Positions 38,232-47,882 of a DNA stretch of 64,000 nucleotides are shown piece after piece. Positions within the stretch are counted from its first letter, which is position 1. Each line of letters begins with the position of its first letter. The translations under genes and the position numbers were made by a program. Origin of the DNA: Nostoc mirabile CHAB5784 (GTDB taxonomy: Bacteria; Cyanobacteriota; Cyanobacteriia; Cyanobacteriales; Nostocaceae); contig NZ_JAIVFS010000003.1 of the NCBI RefSeq assembly GCF_020829645.1, positions 124,001 through 188,000 on the forward strand, in the 5' to 3' direction. A model generated the notes under the pieces. It did not search any database. It was not told where the DNA came from and worked only from the letters and a program-made list of their open reading frames with translations.

Positions 38232-38507
38232 ATGTCCCAATCTACCCAGCTGCCTCAAACCAGTCAACTGAATGAACTTAGTACTCTGGAACTCGCTCAA
38301 GCCCTCATGGAAAGACTGAGCATTTCCCCTAACGATTGGCATCGCCTCAAGTCTAACCGCAATTCCCGCGCTAATGAACAAGTGGCAGCAGCTATTGTGT
38401 ATCTTTTAAAGAATCAGCCACAAGAAGCTCAAGCTAGATTAGAACAGGCAATTGGTTGGTTAGATCGCTCCATTTCTGCCCCTCCCTGTCCAACTCATGG
38501 GAAGTAG
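38232..38507 (+). CDS. Conserved cyanobacterial protein (DUF6439-like)
   Basis: 91 residues from ATG 38232 (MSQSTQLPQTSQLNELSTLE); the frame stays open further up, but that part is antisense to the divergent gene. ALMERLSISPNDWHRLKSNR, AIVYLLKNQPQEAQARLEQA and WLDRSISAPPCPTHG match a small cyanobacteria-specific family, as far as I recall. Mostly helical, function unknown. Confidence 0.75.
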   Translation: MSQSTQLPQTSQLNELSTLELAQALMERLSISPNDWHRLKSNRNSRANEQVAAAIVYLLKNQPQEAQARLEQAIGWLDRSISAPPCPTHGK

Positions 38508-38600
38508 GGAATAGGGAATAGGGAATAGGGAATAGTTAGTAAAAAACAACTAATCAATAACTTTCCCCACTCCCCACTCACCATTCCCCACTCCCCTCTT
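38497..38600. repeat. Short tandem repeats (gggaatagggaata and ccccactcccc)
   Basis: Four copies of ggaatag and a facing run of actccccactcaccattcc lie between two convergent genes and can pair across a unique middle. Confidence 0.75.
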
Positions 38601-39048
38601 ATCGCCGCAGAGATATTCCTCGGCGAGTTTCCATTTGTTTACAAAGCCTCAATTCTGTGCCTTTGCGGTTCCACTCTACCTGATCAAAGATTTGATGCAG
38701 AAGACATAAACCACGACCACTTTCTGACTCATCTGGTGGGAGATAGTCTGTTGGTTCTTCTTCATTACTAGATGAAGGAGTAAAGCCGCTACCCTGGTCT
38801 GATATTATCCACCAATATTGATTATCTATTAAGGAAAAACGGACTACAACTGTTTTACTTGGGTCGAGATTATTGCCATGTTTAGCTGCGTTTACTAGGG
38901 CTTCTTGAAGTCCTAGCCGCAGTTCTGCTTGTAATTTTGATGGGATTTCTGCCAACAGTAAATCTAATATTGGACAAAGGTAGAGGGTTGAGGCAAAACT
39001 AATAGTGCCCCAATAACGTGCAACTGGACGGAGTGAAATAGTAATCAC
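38599..39048 (-). CDS. Anti-sigma regulatory factor (serine/threonine kinase, RsbW-like)
   Basis: 149 residues with an HATPase fold: ELRLGLQEALVNAAKHGNN (N box), then WWIISDQGSGFTP (G1 box) and SGRGLCLLHQIFDQVEW (G2 box). Such kinases phosphorylate an anti-anti-sigma partner in a partner-switching pathway. No partner gene is adjacent. Confidence 0.82.
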   Translation of the reverse strand: MITISLRPVARYWGTISFASTLYLCPILDLLLAEIPSKLQAELRLGLQEALVNAAKHGNNLDPSKTVVVRFSLIDNQYWWIISDQGSGFTPSSSNEEEPTDYLPPDESESGRGLCLLHQIFDQVEWNRKGTELRLCKQMETRRGISLRR

Positions 39049-39438
39049 AAAAGAAACCCCATAGCTTTCAGTTAGCTAGACATCAGTTTGCTATTACAGG
39101 CACCCTGATAAAACTTGAGGTGGTCATGCTGCCTTCAAACTTGCGTCTTTAAAACTAAATTTTGAAAATGCTAGGGAGCATTAGCTTTATAGTATGAGTT
39201 GGGATTGTTTAGATATATAGCGGCTGGAATAGGTTTGATAATGAAGTCAGCAACTTAAAAAGATGCTAGTAATTTGACAGAGTATTGGCATACTCTAGTT
39301 AATTGCCGATTTGTAATTTACACAATCCAATTCATATTTCTAAGAACCTATGCAGCTTGAATTTATTTAAACAAAACGAATTTTTATTTTTAGCTTAATT
39401 CAATTTTAGCATCTTTAGTATGCACTAGACTAAAAATT
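39049..39438. other. Intergenic region without a supported gene
   Basis: 390 AT-rich bases upstream of the anti-sigma factor on the minus strand. No ORF, hairpin or repeat stands out. Confidence 0.5.
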
Positions 39439-40845
39439 TCAAATTTCAGTTTTTGTAAAGGAATTACTATCCTTGTGCAAATCTGATAGCACAAGAAAGG
39501 CGGCAGCTTCAACATGAGCAGTTTGAGGAAAAAAATCAGCAGGTTGTACCCGTGTGATAGTATATTGCCCATCTTGACAAAGCAATTTCAGGTCACGGGC
39601 GAGGGTAGCTACTTTACAGCTGACGTAAACTATCCGAGATGGTTTCAGTTGCCGTAAAGTGTCGATGACTGCGCGATCGCACCCCTTACGTGGCGGATCG
39701 AGTATTACTACTTCTGGTATTGTGCCCATTTTTGTCAGCAATTTCTCTACTGCCCCGACTTGGAATGTCACATTATCAATTCCGTTGCGGTGGGCATTCA
39801 AAATAGCTTGTTCCACTGCTGCTGGTTGCACTTCTAATCCTGTAGCAATCCGGACTTTTTTGGCGAGGGGTAAAGTTAAAGTCCCAATACCACAGTAGGC
39901 ATCAACTAGCAACTCATGCCCTTGAAGATTGAGTTCTGATTGAATTACCTGCAATAGTGCCTCTGCGGTTTCTGTATACACTTGGAAAAATGTATCTGGG
40001 CGCACTTGAAATTCCAGTCCAGCAAAATTTTCACGCAGGTGTGGGACTCCAGCGATGCAACGGGTTTCTGATCCAAAGATAGCATTTGTGCGATCGCTAT
40101 TGCGGTTGAGCGACACTCCCACTAAGTGCGGATAACGCTTTAACCATTCCTGGGCTTGGGTTTCAATTCCTGATAAATTCCAGTCTTTCACCACCAAAGT
40201 CAGCAACATTTCTCCAGTGTGTCGGCCAATGCGTAAACCAAGATGGCGAATTTGTCCAAGGTGGCGCTGTTCGTCATAGATTCGCCAACCCCGTTGTTGG
40301 ATATCCTGCTTAACTTCGGCAAGTAAGGGATTTAATCGCGCGTCTTGGACTGGACATTGATTTAAGTTAATTAATTGGTGACTACCTTTTTGGTAGTAAC
40401 CAGCTTGTACCTGTCCTGTTGCCGATATACCTAGAGGATATGTAGATTTATTACGGTAGCTTAAAGCAGAAACGGCGGCGAGTACCGGATCTACCGGTGG
40501 TTGGACAAAACCGCCAATGCGTTCTAAAGCTTGGATAACTTGATTTTGCTTGGCAACTAGCTGGTAATTATAATTAATATGCTGCCACTGGCAACCACCG
40601 CACTTATCCGCCACAATACAACTAGGTCGTATACGGTGGGGAGATGGTTCCAATAGCTCCTGGAGCTTCCCGTGGCTGTATTTTGGTTTAACATGTACCA
40701 AACGGACAATCGCGCGATCGCCTGGTACAGTATCTGGGACAAACACTACACGCTCATCAGCGCGTCCCACACCATCACCTGTATCACTCAGGTTAGCGAT
40801 CGTTACTTCAATTAATTCACCCTGTTGCCAAATTATTTTAGTCAT
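39439..40845 (-). CDS. rlmD: 23S rRNA (uracil-C5)-methyltransferase RlmD-like
   Basis: 468 residues. A TRAM domain (IEVTIANLSDTGDGVGRADE) precedes an iron-sulfur site (C-x5-C-x2-C in SCIVADKCGGCQWQH). The SAM site is VDAYCGIGTLTLPLA, with the DPPRKGCD motif and catalytic Cys in YVSCKVATLARDL. It makes m5U in 23S rRNA; the exact position is taken from the family. The start codon lies inside a tandem array of attagtc units, so the N-terminus is bounded by repeat DNA. Confidence 0.9.
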   Translation of the reverse strand: MTKIIWQQGELIEVTIANLSDTGDGVGRADERVVFVPDTVPGDRAIVRLVHVKPKYSHGKLQELLEPSPHRIRPSCIVADKCGGCQWQHINYNYQLVAKQNQVIQALERIGGFVQPPVDPVLAAVSALSYRNKSTYPLGISATGQVQAGYYQKGSHQLINLNQCPVQDARLNPLLAEVKQDIQQRGWRIYDEQRHLGQIRHLGLRIGRHTGEMLLTLVVKDWNLSGIETQAQEWLKRYPHLVGVSLNRNSDRTNAIFGSETRCIAGVPHLRENFAGLEFQVRPDTFFQVYTETAEALLQVIQSELNLQGHELLVDAYCGIGTLTLPLAKKVRIATGLEVQPAAVEQAILNAHRNGIDNVTFQVGAVEKLLTKMGTIPEVVILDPPRKGCDRAVIDTLRQLKPSRIVYVSCKVATLARDLKLLCQDGQYTITRVQPADFFPQTAHVEAAAFLVLSDLHKDSNSFTKTEI

Positions 40846-40975
40846 TAGTCATTAGTCATTAGTCATTAGTCATTTGTTATTGGGCATAGGGCATTAGTTA
40901 TTCTTTCTTCCCCTGCTCCCTCATCTCCCCCACTCCCTACTCCCCACTCGCCACTCCCCACTCCCTAAACAGATA
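40840..40975. repeat. Heptanucleotide repeats at the rlmD start
   Basis: Several copies of attagtc run from the rlmD start codon outward, followed by a second class (ccccactccctactcccc). The two classes are adjacent but distinct. Confidence 0.8.
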
Positions 40976-41065
40976 AATTCAATACATAAGTAGCTCCTAT
41001 CTCTTCACTTGTGTACCTGCAACTCGCTAAACTAACAGATAATATTTCAGGTGATTTCAATAATC

Positions 41066-41551
41066 ATGACTGTAATTAGCCAAGTTATTCTCAAAGCCGA
41101 CGACGAACTGCGTTATCCCAGCAGTGGCGAACTTAAAAACATCAAAGACTTTTTGGAAACCGGCGTACAACGGACGCGGATTGCGGCTACCTTAGCCGAA
41201 AACGAAAAAAAGATAGTTCAAGAAGCAACCAAACAACTTTGGCAGAAGCGTCCTGACTTTATCTCCCCCGGAGGTAATGCTTACGGAGAACGCCAACGCT
41301 CTCTATGTATCCGTGATTTTGGCTGGTACTTGCGTCTAATTACTTATGGTGTACTTGCCGGCGACAAAGAGCCAATTGAAAAAATTGGTTTGATTGGTGT
41401 GCGGGAAATGTACAATTCATTGGGCGTTCCCGTGCCTGGAATGGTAGAAGCGATCAATTCCCTCAAAATAGCCTCCCTTAGCTTACTGAGTGCAGAAGAC
41501 GCTGCAGAAGCAGCACCCTACTTTGATTACATCATTCAAGCGATGTCTTAA
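41066..41551 (+). CDS. apcD: Allophycocyanin alpha-B chain (terminal emitter)
   Basis: 161 residues from ATG 41066 ([20 protein letters not shown]); five codons before it are in frame but not part of the family. The phycocyanobilin-binding Cys81 sits in [30 protein letters not shown] and the [20 protein letters not shown] stretch identify ApcD and not the main ApcA chain. It sits in the phycobilisome core and passes energy on to chlorophyll, mainly of photosystem I. Confidence 0.95.
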   Translation: MTVISQVILKADDELRYPSSGELKNIKDFLETGVQRTRIAATLAENEKKIVQEATKQLWQKRPDFISPGGNAYGERQRSLCIRDFGWYLRLITYGVLAGDKEPIEKIGLIGVREMYNSLGVPVPGMVEAINSLKIASLSLLSAEDAAEAAPYFDYIIQAMS

Positions 41552-42085
41552 TACAAAGTGTGTGCTGGTTCTAGGAGTATACTTCCGGTCTACTAGAGTG
41601 AGTGCAATAAGCGCTCGATAGGCATAAGATACCCAATTTGATCATACCTTCCCCACATTTGGTAGTGGCTGTGGCAAAATCTCTGTCAAGTTACTAACCA
41701 GTTGTGGGGAAATTTATTTAAGTATAACTATGGGGGATTGCTCAAAGGATAAAGGACATACGGACAGAAAAAACCGACAGTCCTTGATTAAGGCTGTCGG
41801 CAATTAAGTGTGTTCCCTATTAATGACTCGGCTAGAGTTCAGTTGTCATTAATTATGCCTAGCTGGGGATGGCAGGGAGACGATCCTAATCATAGATATG
41901 TGTGATTCTCGTCACATGATTGTTACAGCTAAACTGCATATACCCGAATAATTTCTGAGCATCAGTAAATATCCGTAACTTTGAGTTAAGAATATATACG
42001 CTGGTAAATGCTTTTTCAGCTTCAGAGCAAACAACACCAATTAGACACTCAGGGGTTAAAACACGAGATAGAGGAATTAACAAAC
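41552..42085. other. Intergenic region between convergent apcD and the RTX-like gene
   Basis: 534 bases. It holds a minus-strand terminator (41766-41800) and no ORF worth calling. A frame at 42008-42325 is antisense to the RTX-like gene. Confidence 0.55.
41766..41800 (-). terminator. Rho-independent terminator, minus strand
   Basis: The arms ccgacag/ctgtcgg and cctt/aagg pair around a GATT loop with one bulged base. On the minus strand the stem is followed by TTTTTTCT. It probably ends the RTX-like transcript, about 285 bases after its stop. Confidence 0.75.
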
Positions 42086-42997
42086 CTATGCCCCGTTTGC
42101 CAAAGTGCTGTAGCAGAAAGAGCTATCTGCAAAGATAAATTTTTCAAAGCCAGTCGTAGACAGACTAATGGAGTTTCCATTGCTGTTGAGAGTGATGTTC
42201 GCAGTGTTAAGGGTATTGCCGGAAATAACACCAGATATGATGAGTTCAGAGCGATTGAAAGCCCTGAGATCGAGGGTGTCAAAACCATCTCCGCCATCGA
42301 CCGTTACAGCACCGAACCCCTGTAAGTAGTCATTCCCAGTGCCCAGAACGATGTTGATTCCACCACCGATGGTGACTTTCTGTCGAACTCCATCAATGGT
42401 ACTGGTGGCGAGAATTTCGTCATTGCCATTGCCAGTCTTGATGATTCCTTGCCCATAAATGCCATAGGCTGTACCACCAATTGTTGCTGTAGCCTGTCCG
42501 GTAAGGATGTCTGAACCGTTGTCAGTATCAATAACTCCATCGTTGAATATGCCATAGGCGATGGCGTTTGTTCCTAAGCTATTGCCATAACCAGTAATTG
42601 TATCATTGCCCCATCCTGTAGTGATGATGCCGTCTTTAGCATTCTGGATACCAATTCCATCTCCACCGTCACCGCCTTCAGCGCCTTCACCGCCCAAGCC
42701 ACCAGTACCGTTGCCAATAATCGTATCTTCTCCGTTCCCTGAATCCAGATAGCCACTATTACTGATACCAATCCCATCTCCACCGTCACCGCCAGTGCTA
42801 TCGAGGCCGTTGTCACCAGCACCCGTGCCCTGAACGGTGTCATTTCCTGATCTCGTAGAAATGAAACTAGAAATGAAACCTCCAGTTAAAATATCAATAC
42901 CTATTGCTGAAGATGCATTTAACTCTTCTCCGACTAGAGTATCAGAACCTTGGGTGCCGATGAAATTGGGTGGAACGGTTAGTCTAGACACGATCAA
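42086..42997 (-). CDS. RTX-like calcium-binding repeat protein
   Basis: 303 residues rich in Gly, Asp and Asn. Nonapeptide-like repeats (GNGEDTIIGNG, WGNDTITGYGN, NGSDILTGQA, NGNDEIL, TGNDYLQGFG, GGDGFDTLDLR) run through most of the length and should form a calcium-bound beta roll. No signal peptide is visible; RTX proteins leave by type I secretion from a C-terminal signal. No secretion genes are near. Surface or extracellular role inferred. Confidence 0.7.
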   Translation of the reverse strand: MIVSRLTVPPNFIGTQGSDTLVGEELNASSAIGIDILTGGFISSFISTRSGNDTVQGTGAGDNGLDSTGGDGGDGIGISNSGYLDSGNGEDTIIGNGTGGLGGEGAEGGDGGDGIGIQNAKDGIITTGWGNDTITGYGNSLGTNAIAYGIFNDGVIDTDNGSDILTGQATATIGGTAYGIYGQGIIKTGNGNDEILATSTIDGVRQKVTIGGGINIVLGTGNDYLQGFGAVTVDGGDGFDTLDLRAFNRSELIISGVISGNTLNTANITLNSNGNSISLSTTGFEKFIFADSSFCYSTLANGA

Positions 42998-43559
42998 AAT
43001 CCTCTCAATTAGGTTAGTAAGGTCAGTTTGCTTTTTGGATGAGTAGTCTTTTAAGAAACTTTCGTAATCCCTTCTTTGAAAGCCATTCAGCGATTGAGTC
43101 TGTTGTTGTAGCAGTCACTTAAGCTGAATGAAGTTCCAAGGAATTAATCAGATTCCAGGGCATTAAACCCTTATTCAGCAAGTGCGTAGGCGTAGCCCGC
43201 CGCAGGCATCGCATCTTCTGAGTTTTTTGTGCGTTCAACTAGTGGATCATCTGACAGACTGATAGCCATTTCCAGATTCTGGAAACGATCTATGCATATA
43301 TTAAGAGGAAAGAAAATTTGATTCTTCAGTACCTGTTATGCCAAATTATTAGTTAAACATCAAAGCTTGACTTAGAAATTAAGGTCAAAAGCCCAAATTA
43401 TTGCCGAAACTCTAAAATGTTAGTAAATAATGTTCATTTTTATTGTATGGCAAGGTTTTCAGAGTTTAATCAAGAAGATTTAGCATAATATGTAATGAAG
43501 AGCGGAAAATTTTATTACTTCATTCTTAGCAGTATAATTACCAGTAAATAAGCATTGAA
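42998..43559. other. Intergenic region with one dispersed repeat
   Basis: 562 bases between the RTX-like gene and the IS element. The only recognisable element is a diverged copy of the 32-base repeat at 43182-43213 (gtgcgtaggcgtagcccgcc). No ORF was found. Confidence 0.55.
43182..43213. repeat. Dispersed 32-base repeat, third diverged copy
   Basis: It differs from the copies at 5657 and 26193 at a few positions (cgccgcaggcatcgc instead of cgtcgtagacatcgc). The changes keep the inverted symmetry of the unit. Confidence 0.75.
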
Positions 43560-44752
43560 TAAGCTAATCAGCATTTAAGCTGCAATATAGTTAAAATCGC
43601 CTTTATTTTTGATTTTCCGATACCATTTAATCACTAATTCACCTTGATTTAACAGCCTATCTAGTAGTGCTTTCAATTCATCTACTGATTGAAAAAGACG
43701 GTGAGCAATATATTCTTTACATGAATGCCAGACTAATTCGATAATATTGTAATCAGGGCTGTAAGCTGGTAAAAACTCTAAAACTAAATTCGTAAAATCT
43801 TGATATATTTTAGCTAGAACATCCTTGCGTTTATGAAAACTAGCATTATCTAAAATTAAAATAATCTTCGGCCCATACTTAGCAAAATCTTCAGAACGGT
43901 AACATTACTTACCCACTCTTGTTTGATTAATTCATTTAATTGTTGTAGTTGCTCATAAAAAATATCCGCATTCCCTTTTTTTACAAAAAAGCATACCCGT
44001 TTGCGGTCTGATTCTCTGATTGCTCCCATCACATTTACCCGACCACAACGCCGTTGTCCTGGAACATTTTTGCGCTTTCCTTTTTTACCCCAATTCTTCC
44101 GGCGAATTACACGTAAACTGAAACCGCTCTCGTCCCAAAACCATACCTGTAATCGCTCTGGCTCTTCTTGTGCTATTGTTAGATATTGAGCAAGTTTTTC
44201 TTGGAACTTTGCCCTATCTATTGGATTCTGTTTATCTTCTAAGCCATATTTAGCCCAGATATAACTATACTTTTTTCGCTTTAATATTCTCCTCACCTGA
44301 GAACTACTTAAATCAATCCCTGTTTGCTCGGTTAAATATGTTGCTAATCTCTCGGCTGTCCATCTTCCAAATTCATAACCTAAATCTGATGGTTCTTGAT
44401 CAACGATTTTTAATAACAGTTCAATATATTCAGGCGTAGCTTTACGGTAATGTTCGTATTCTCTTTTATTATGTAGAGTTTCTAGATTATCTGGATCTCC
44501 ATGCATACACCAATATGCAACTGTTCTAGGCGAACAGCCTAAAAATTTAGCAATTTCGTGTTGTGGTTTACCATCATTTTGCAGCAGAATAATTAGAATT
44601 CTTTCTCTGACGTGCGGTATTTCGCTCTCTTTTAGAGCTTGCTGTAACTGGGTAACTTGTGACGGCGTTAAAAAGTTCTTGGCTGGTGGTGGCATACTTG
44701 CTTTTAGACAGCTTCATCTTCTTATTATGCAACCTAAGTGCCGATTAGCTTA
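43560..44752. mobile_element. IS630-family insertion sequence
   Basis: About 1.19 kb including the flanking TA dinucleotides. Terminal inverted repeats begin taagctaatcagcatttaag on the left and taagctaatcggcacttagg on the right, read inward. TA target duplication and a DDE transposase in two overlapping frames fit IS630/Tc1-mariner. A MITE at 35344 shares its ends. Confidence 0.88.
43575..44695 (-). CDS. IS630 transposase, two frames joined by a frameshift
   Basis: The first frame (44695 to 43856, 279 codons) has an N-terminal helix-turn-helix (HEIAKFLGCSPRTVAYW) and the first catalytic Asp (VWFWDESGFSL). The second frame, at -1, reads KIILILDNASFHKRKDVLAK and AYSPDYNIIELVWHS, supplying the second Asp and the Glu of the DDE triad, and stops at 43575. 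The frames overlap around 43860-43905. IS630 elements often use a programmed -1 shift; a disabling mutation is the alternative. Confidence 0.82.
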
Positions 44753-45088
44753 CAATCTATCTTTAGGTATACAAAGATATATATAGCAATCCTAAATGAT
44801 TTATGATAAAATACGGTGACATCTAATGTACTTTATATAACTTACTTTGAAGCGATGTATTATGCAATATATATAATTCTAGCCTCAAAATTCAGTTGTT
44901 AATGAGTGTTTAAAACTACGATTATAGTTTAAATATTTTCTCACAGATGATTCCGGATTGCTATATCTTTATTTAGGTAAATTTATTTTGTTAAATCTGT
45001 ACCGTTTAGTATGAATTATCCTATAACCGCATCTACAGGTTAATTAAATCGATAGAATAATGCTCTGTACAATTGGTGCATTATTTCC
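44753..45088. promoter_or_regulatory. Upstream region of purL
   Basis: 336 AT-rich bases between the IS element and purL. It should contain the purL promoter. No PurR-like box, repeat or ORF was recognised. Confidence 0.4.
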
Positions 45089-47533
45089 ATGACCGCCACA
45101 TCTCCTGCTTTCTTTTCCCCGCAAGAAATCGCTGCTGAAGGTCTTAAACCAGAAGAATACGCAGAAATTGTCCGTCGGTTAGGGCGTCATCCCAACAAAG
45201 CTGAACTGGGAATGTTTGGGGTAATGTGGTCAGAGCATTGCTGTTACAAAAATTCTCGACCTCTACTCAAACAATTTCCCACTGAGGGGCCCCGCATCCT
45301 CGTGGGGCCTGGTGAAAATGCTGGTGTTGTAGATTTGGGCGACGGACTCCAACTAGCTTTTAAGATTGAATCCCACAACCACCCATCAGCTGTAGAACCA
45401 TTTCAAGGTGCAGCAACGGGAGTAGGGGGTATTCTCAGAGATATTTTTACAATGGGTGCGCGTCCCATTGCTCTACTAAATTCCCTGCGTTTCGGTTCCC
45501 TAGAAGATGCCAAAACTCAAAGGCTGTTCCAAGGCGTAGTGGCGGGAATTTCACATTATGGTAATTGTGTGGGAGTACCCACCGTTGGCGGCGAAGTTTA
45601 CTTTGACCCTGCTTATTCTGGTAATCCCCTGGTGAACGTTATGGCACTAGGATTAATGGAAACACCAGAAATCGTCAAATCTGGAGCATCTGGCTTAGGC
45701 AACCCTGTGCTTTATGTTGGTTCCACCACCGGGCGCGATGGCATGGGAGGCGCGAGTTTTGCCAGTGCAGAATTGAGCGATCAGTCAATAGACGATCGCC
45801 CTGCTGTGCAAGTGGGCGATCCATTTTTGGAAAAGTCGTTAATTGAAGCTTGTCTGGAAGCGTTTAAGACAGGTGCAGTTGTCGCCGCCCAGGATATGGG
45901 AGCAGCCGGTATCACCTGTTCTACTTCAGAGATGGCGGCAAAAGGCGGTGTGGGAATTGAACTCGATTTAGATAAGATTCCCGCAAGAGAAATTGGGATG
46001 GTTCCTTATGAATATCTGCTTTCGGAATCTCAAGAACGAATGCTGTTCGTTGCCCACAAAGGACGTGAGCAGGAATTAATCGACATTTTCCACCGTTGGG
46101 GACTTCAAGCCGTTGTCGCTGGTACTGTCATCGCTGAACCCATCGTGCGGATTCTCTTTCAAGGTGAAGTAGCAGCAGAAATTCCCGCCGAGGCTTTGGC
46201 GGAGAATACCCCACTATATAACAGGGAATTGTTGACAGAACCGCCAGAATATGCGCGTCAAGCTTGGGAATGGACACCTGATTCCTTACCTGCTTGCACA
46301 ACTGCTGGAATAGAACTCCAAGGAGGCGTGCAAAGTTGGAATGATATTTTGTTAACCTTGCTCGATACACCCACGATCGCATCTAAAAACTGGGTATATC
46401 GTCAATATGACCATCAAGTACAAAATAATACAGTAATACTACCAGGTGGTGCAGATGCGGCTGTTATCCGTTTGCGCCCCCTAGAACAAATCCCCAATCG
46501 TTCGACTGAGCGACTTGCCTTGAGCGAAGTCGAAAGGAGCCGAAGTCTAAAATCCCAAATCGTTCGACTGAGCGTAGCCGAAGTCCCAAATCTAAAATCA
46601 GGAGTGGCGGCGACGGTAGATTGCAATCCTCGTTATGTTTATCTTGACCCCTACGAGGGAGCTAAGGCAGTGGTGGCAGAAGCTGCACGCAATCTTAGCT
46701 GCGTAGGTGCAGAACCTCTGGCGGTGACGGATAACCTGAATTTTGGCTCTCCAGAAAAACCGATTGGTTACTGGCAATTGGCAGAAGCTTGTCGCGGTTT
46801 GGCAGAAGGTTGTCGAGAATTGGCAACACCCGTTACAGGCGGAAATGTCTCTTTGTACAATGAAACCCTCGATTCTCAAGGCATCCCACAACCAATTTAT
46901 CCCACCCCAGTAGTCGGTATGGTGGGCTTGATTCCCGATATCACCAAAATTTGTGGTCAAGGTTGGCAAGCATCCGGCGATGTAATTTATCTTCTCGGAT
47001 TGACTCTGGCATCCAAAATCAGTTTGGGAGCATCGGAGTATTTAGCCACAATCCACGGTACTGTTGCCGGAAAACCACCACAAGTAGATTTTGACTTAGA
47101 ACGTCGCGTCCAGAAAGTTTGTCGTGAAGGAATTCGTAATGGTTGGGTACGTTCAGCCCATGATTGTGCTGAGGGGGGATTGGCGATCGCAATAGCAGAA
47201 TGTTGCATTTCTGGCAATCTTGGTGCCGAAATCAATTTAGAAATAGCACCAACGCAGTTAAACCGTCTGGATGAAGTGTTGTTTGCCGAAGGTGGTGCCA
47301 GGATTTTTGTTTCTGTAGCATCAGAACAACAAGAAATTTGGGAATCATATTTACAGGAACATCTGGGTCAAGAGTGGCAAAAACTGGGCACGGTTCGTAA
47401 TTATGAGACGGGTTTGGGGGTTTTCACTACTGATAACCAAGCCTTAATCAAAGTTAGGATCGAAGATATGAACGATCGCTATTCCCACGCGATCGCCAAA
47501 CGTCTTGCCATCCATAGCACTAACCCCAGTTAA
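45089..47533 (+). CDS. purL: Phosphoribosylformylglycinamidine synthase subunit PurL
   Basis: 814 residues, the small-PurL type that works with PurQ and PurS in purine synthesis, turning FGAR into FGAM. Motifs: [40 protein letters not shown], then [15 protein letters not shown] and [17 protein letters not shown], and in the second half [20 protein letters not shown] and [14 protein letters not shown]. Residues about 468-505 are extra: they are read from a dispersed DNA repeat inserted between the two halves, and the protein is about 30 residues longer than relatives I recall. purF follows after 349 bases. Confidence 0.95.
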   Translation: MTATSPAFFSPQEIAAEGLKPEEYAEIVRRLGRHPNKAELGMFGVMWSEHCCYKNSRPLLKQFPTEGPRILVGPGENAGVVDLGDGLQLAFKIESHNHPSAVEPFQGAATGVGGILRDIFTMGARPIALLNSLRFGSLEDAKTQRLFQGVVAGISHYGNCVGVPTVGGEVYFDPAYSGNPLVNVMALGLMETPEIVKSGASGLGNPVLYVGSTTGRDGMGGASFASAELSDQSIDDRPAVQVGDPFLEKSLIEACLEAFKTGAVVAAQDMGAAGITCSTSEMAAKGGVGIELDLDKIPAREIGMVPYEYLLSESQERMLFVAHKGREQELIDIFHRWGLQAVVAGTVIAEPIVRILFQGEVAAEIPAEALAENTPLYNRELLTEPPEYARQAWEWTPDSLPACTTAGIELQGGVQSWNDILLTLLDTPTIASKNWVYRQYDHQVQNNTVILPGGADAAVIRLRPLEQIPNRSTERLALSEVERSRSLKSQIVRLSVAEVPNLKSGVAATVDCNPRYVYLDPYEGAKAVVAEAARNLSCVGAEPLAVTDNLNFGSPEKPIGYWQLAEACRGLAEGCRELATPVTGGNVSLYNETLDSQGIPQPIYPTPVVGMVGLIPDITKICGQGWQASGDVIYLLGLTLASKISLGASEYLATIHGTVAGKPPQVDFDLERRVQKVCREGIRNGWVRSAHDCAEGGLAIAIAECCISGNLGAEINLEIAPTQLNRLDEVLFAEGGARIFVSVASEQQEIWESYLQEHLGQEWQKLGTVRNYETGLGVFTTDNQALIKVRIEDMNDRYSHAIAKRLAIHSTNPS
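46489..46602. repeat. Dispersed repeat inserted in frame in purL
   Basis: About 114 bases made of two diverged copies of aatcgttcgactgagcg...gccgaagtc joined by ctaaaatccc. Copies of the same unit lie between genes at 37776-37820. The length is a multiple of three and no stop is created. Confidence 0.8.
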
Positions 47534-47882
47534 ACAAGTGAGGAGTTGAAAGTGAGGAGTTAGGAATAAAACCAATTCGCAATTCGCAATGACGCTCGTT
47601 GCGCTAAAGCGTCTCCCCTTGGGAGAAGACTCGCTAACGCTGCCAACAGAGCAATTCGCAATAAACAGCACAACTCCTAACTCCTAACTCCTCACTCCTA
47701 ACTCCTCACTCCCCACTCCTAACCCCTAACTTCTCACTCCTAACTCCTAACTCTTTTAGTAGCGTCTGTGATCATAATTACGGTACTGTTTTAATAGATG
47801 GTTAAAGATTTATTAAGAAATCTGTAATTATCTATAGACATAATCCCAGTGACTTGACCCCCCCACCAGGAGCAAAGCTAGC
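47534..47882. repeat. Repeat-filled purL-purF spacer
   Basis: Almost entirely repeats: gtgaggagttgaaagtgagg and the facing actcctaactcctcactcc runs, attcgcaatt units, and at 47591-47634 an inverted, by eye identical copy of the 44-base element at 7762-7805. The last 130 bases are unique and should hold the purF start signals. Confidence 0.8.

Noticed and set aside
42008..42325. 105-codon plus-strand frame
   Set aside because: Antisense to the 3' part of the RTX-like gene; not protein-like.
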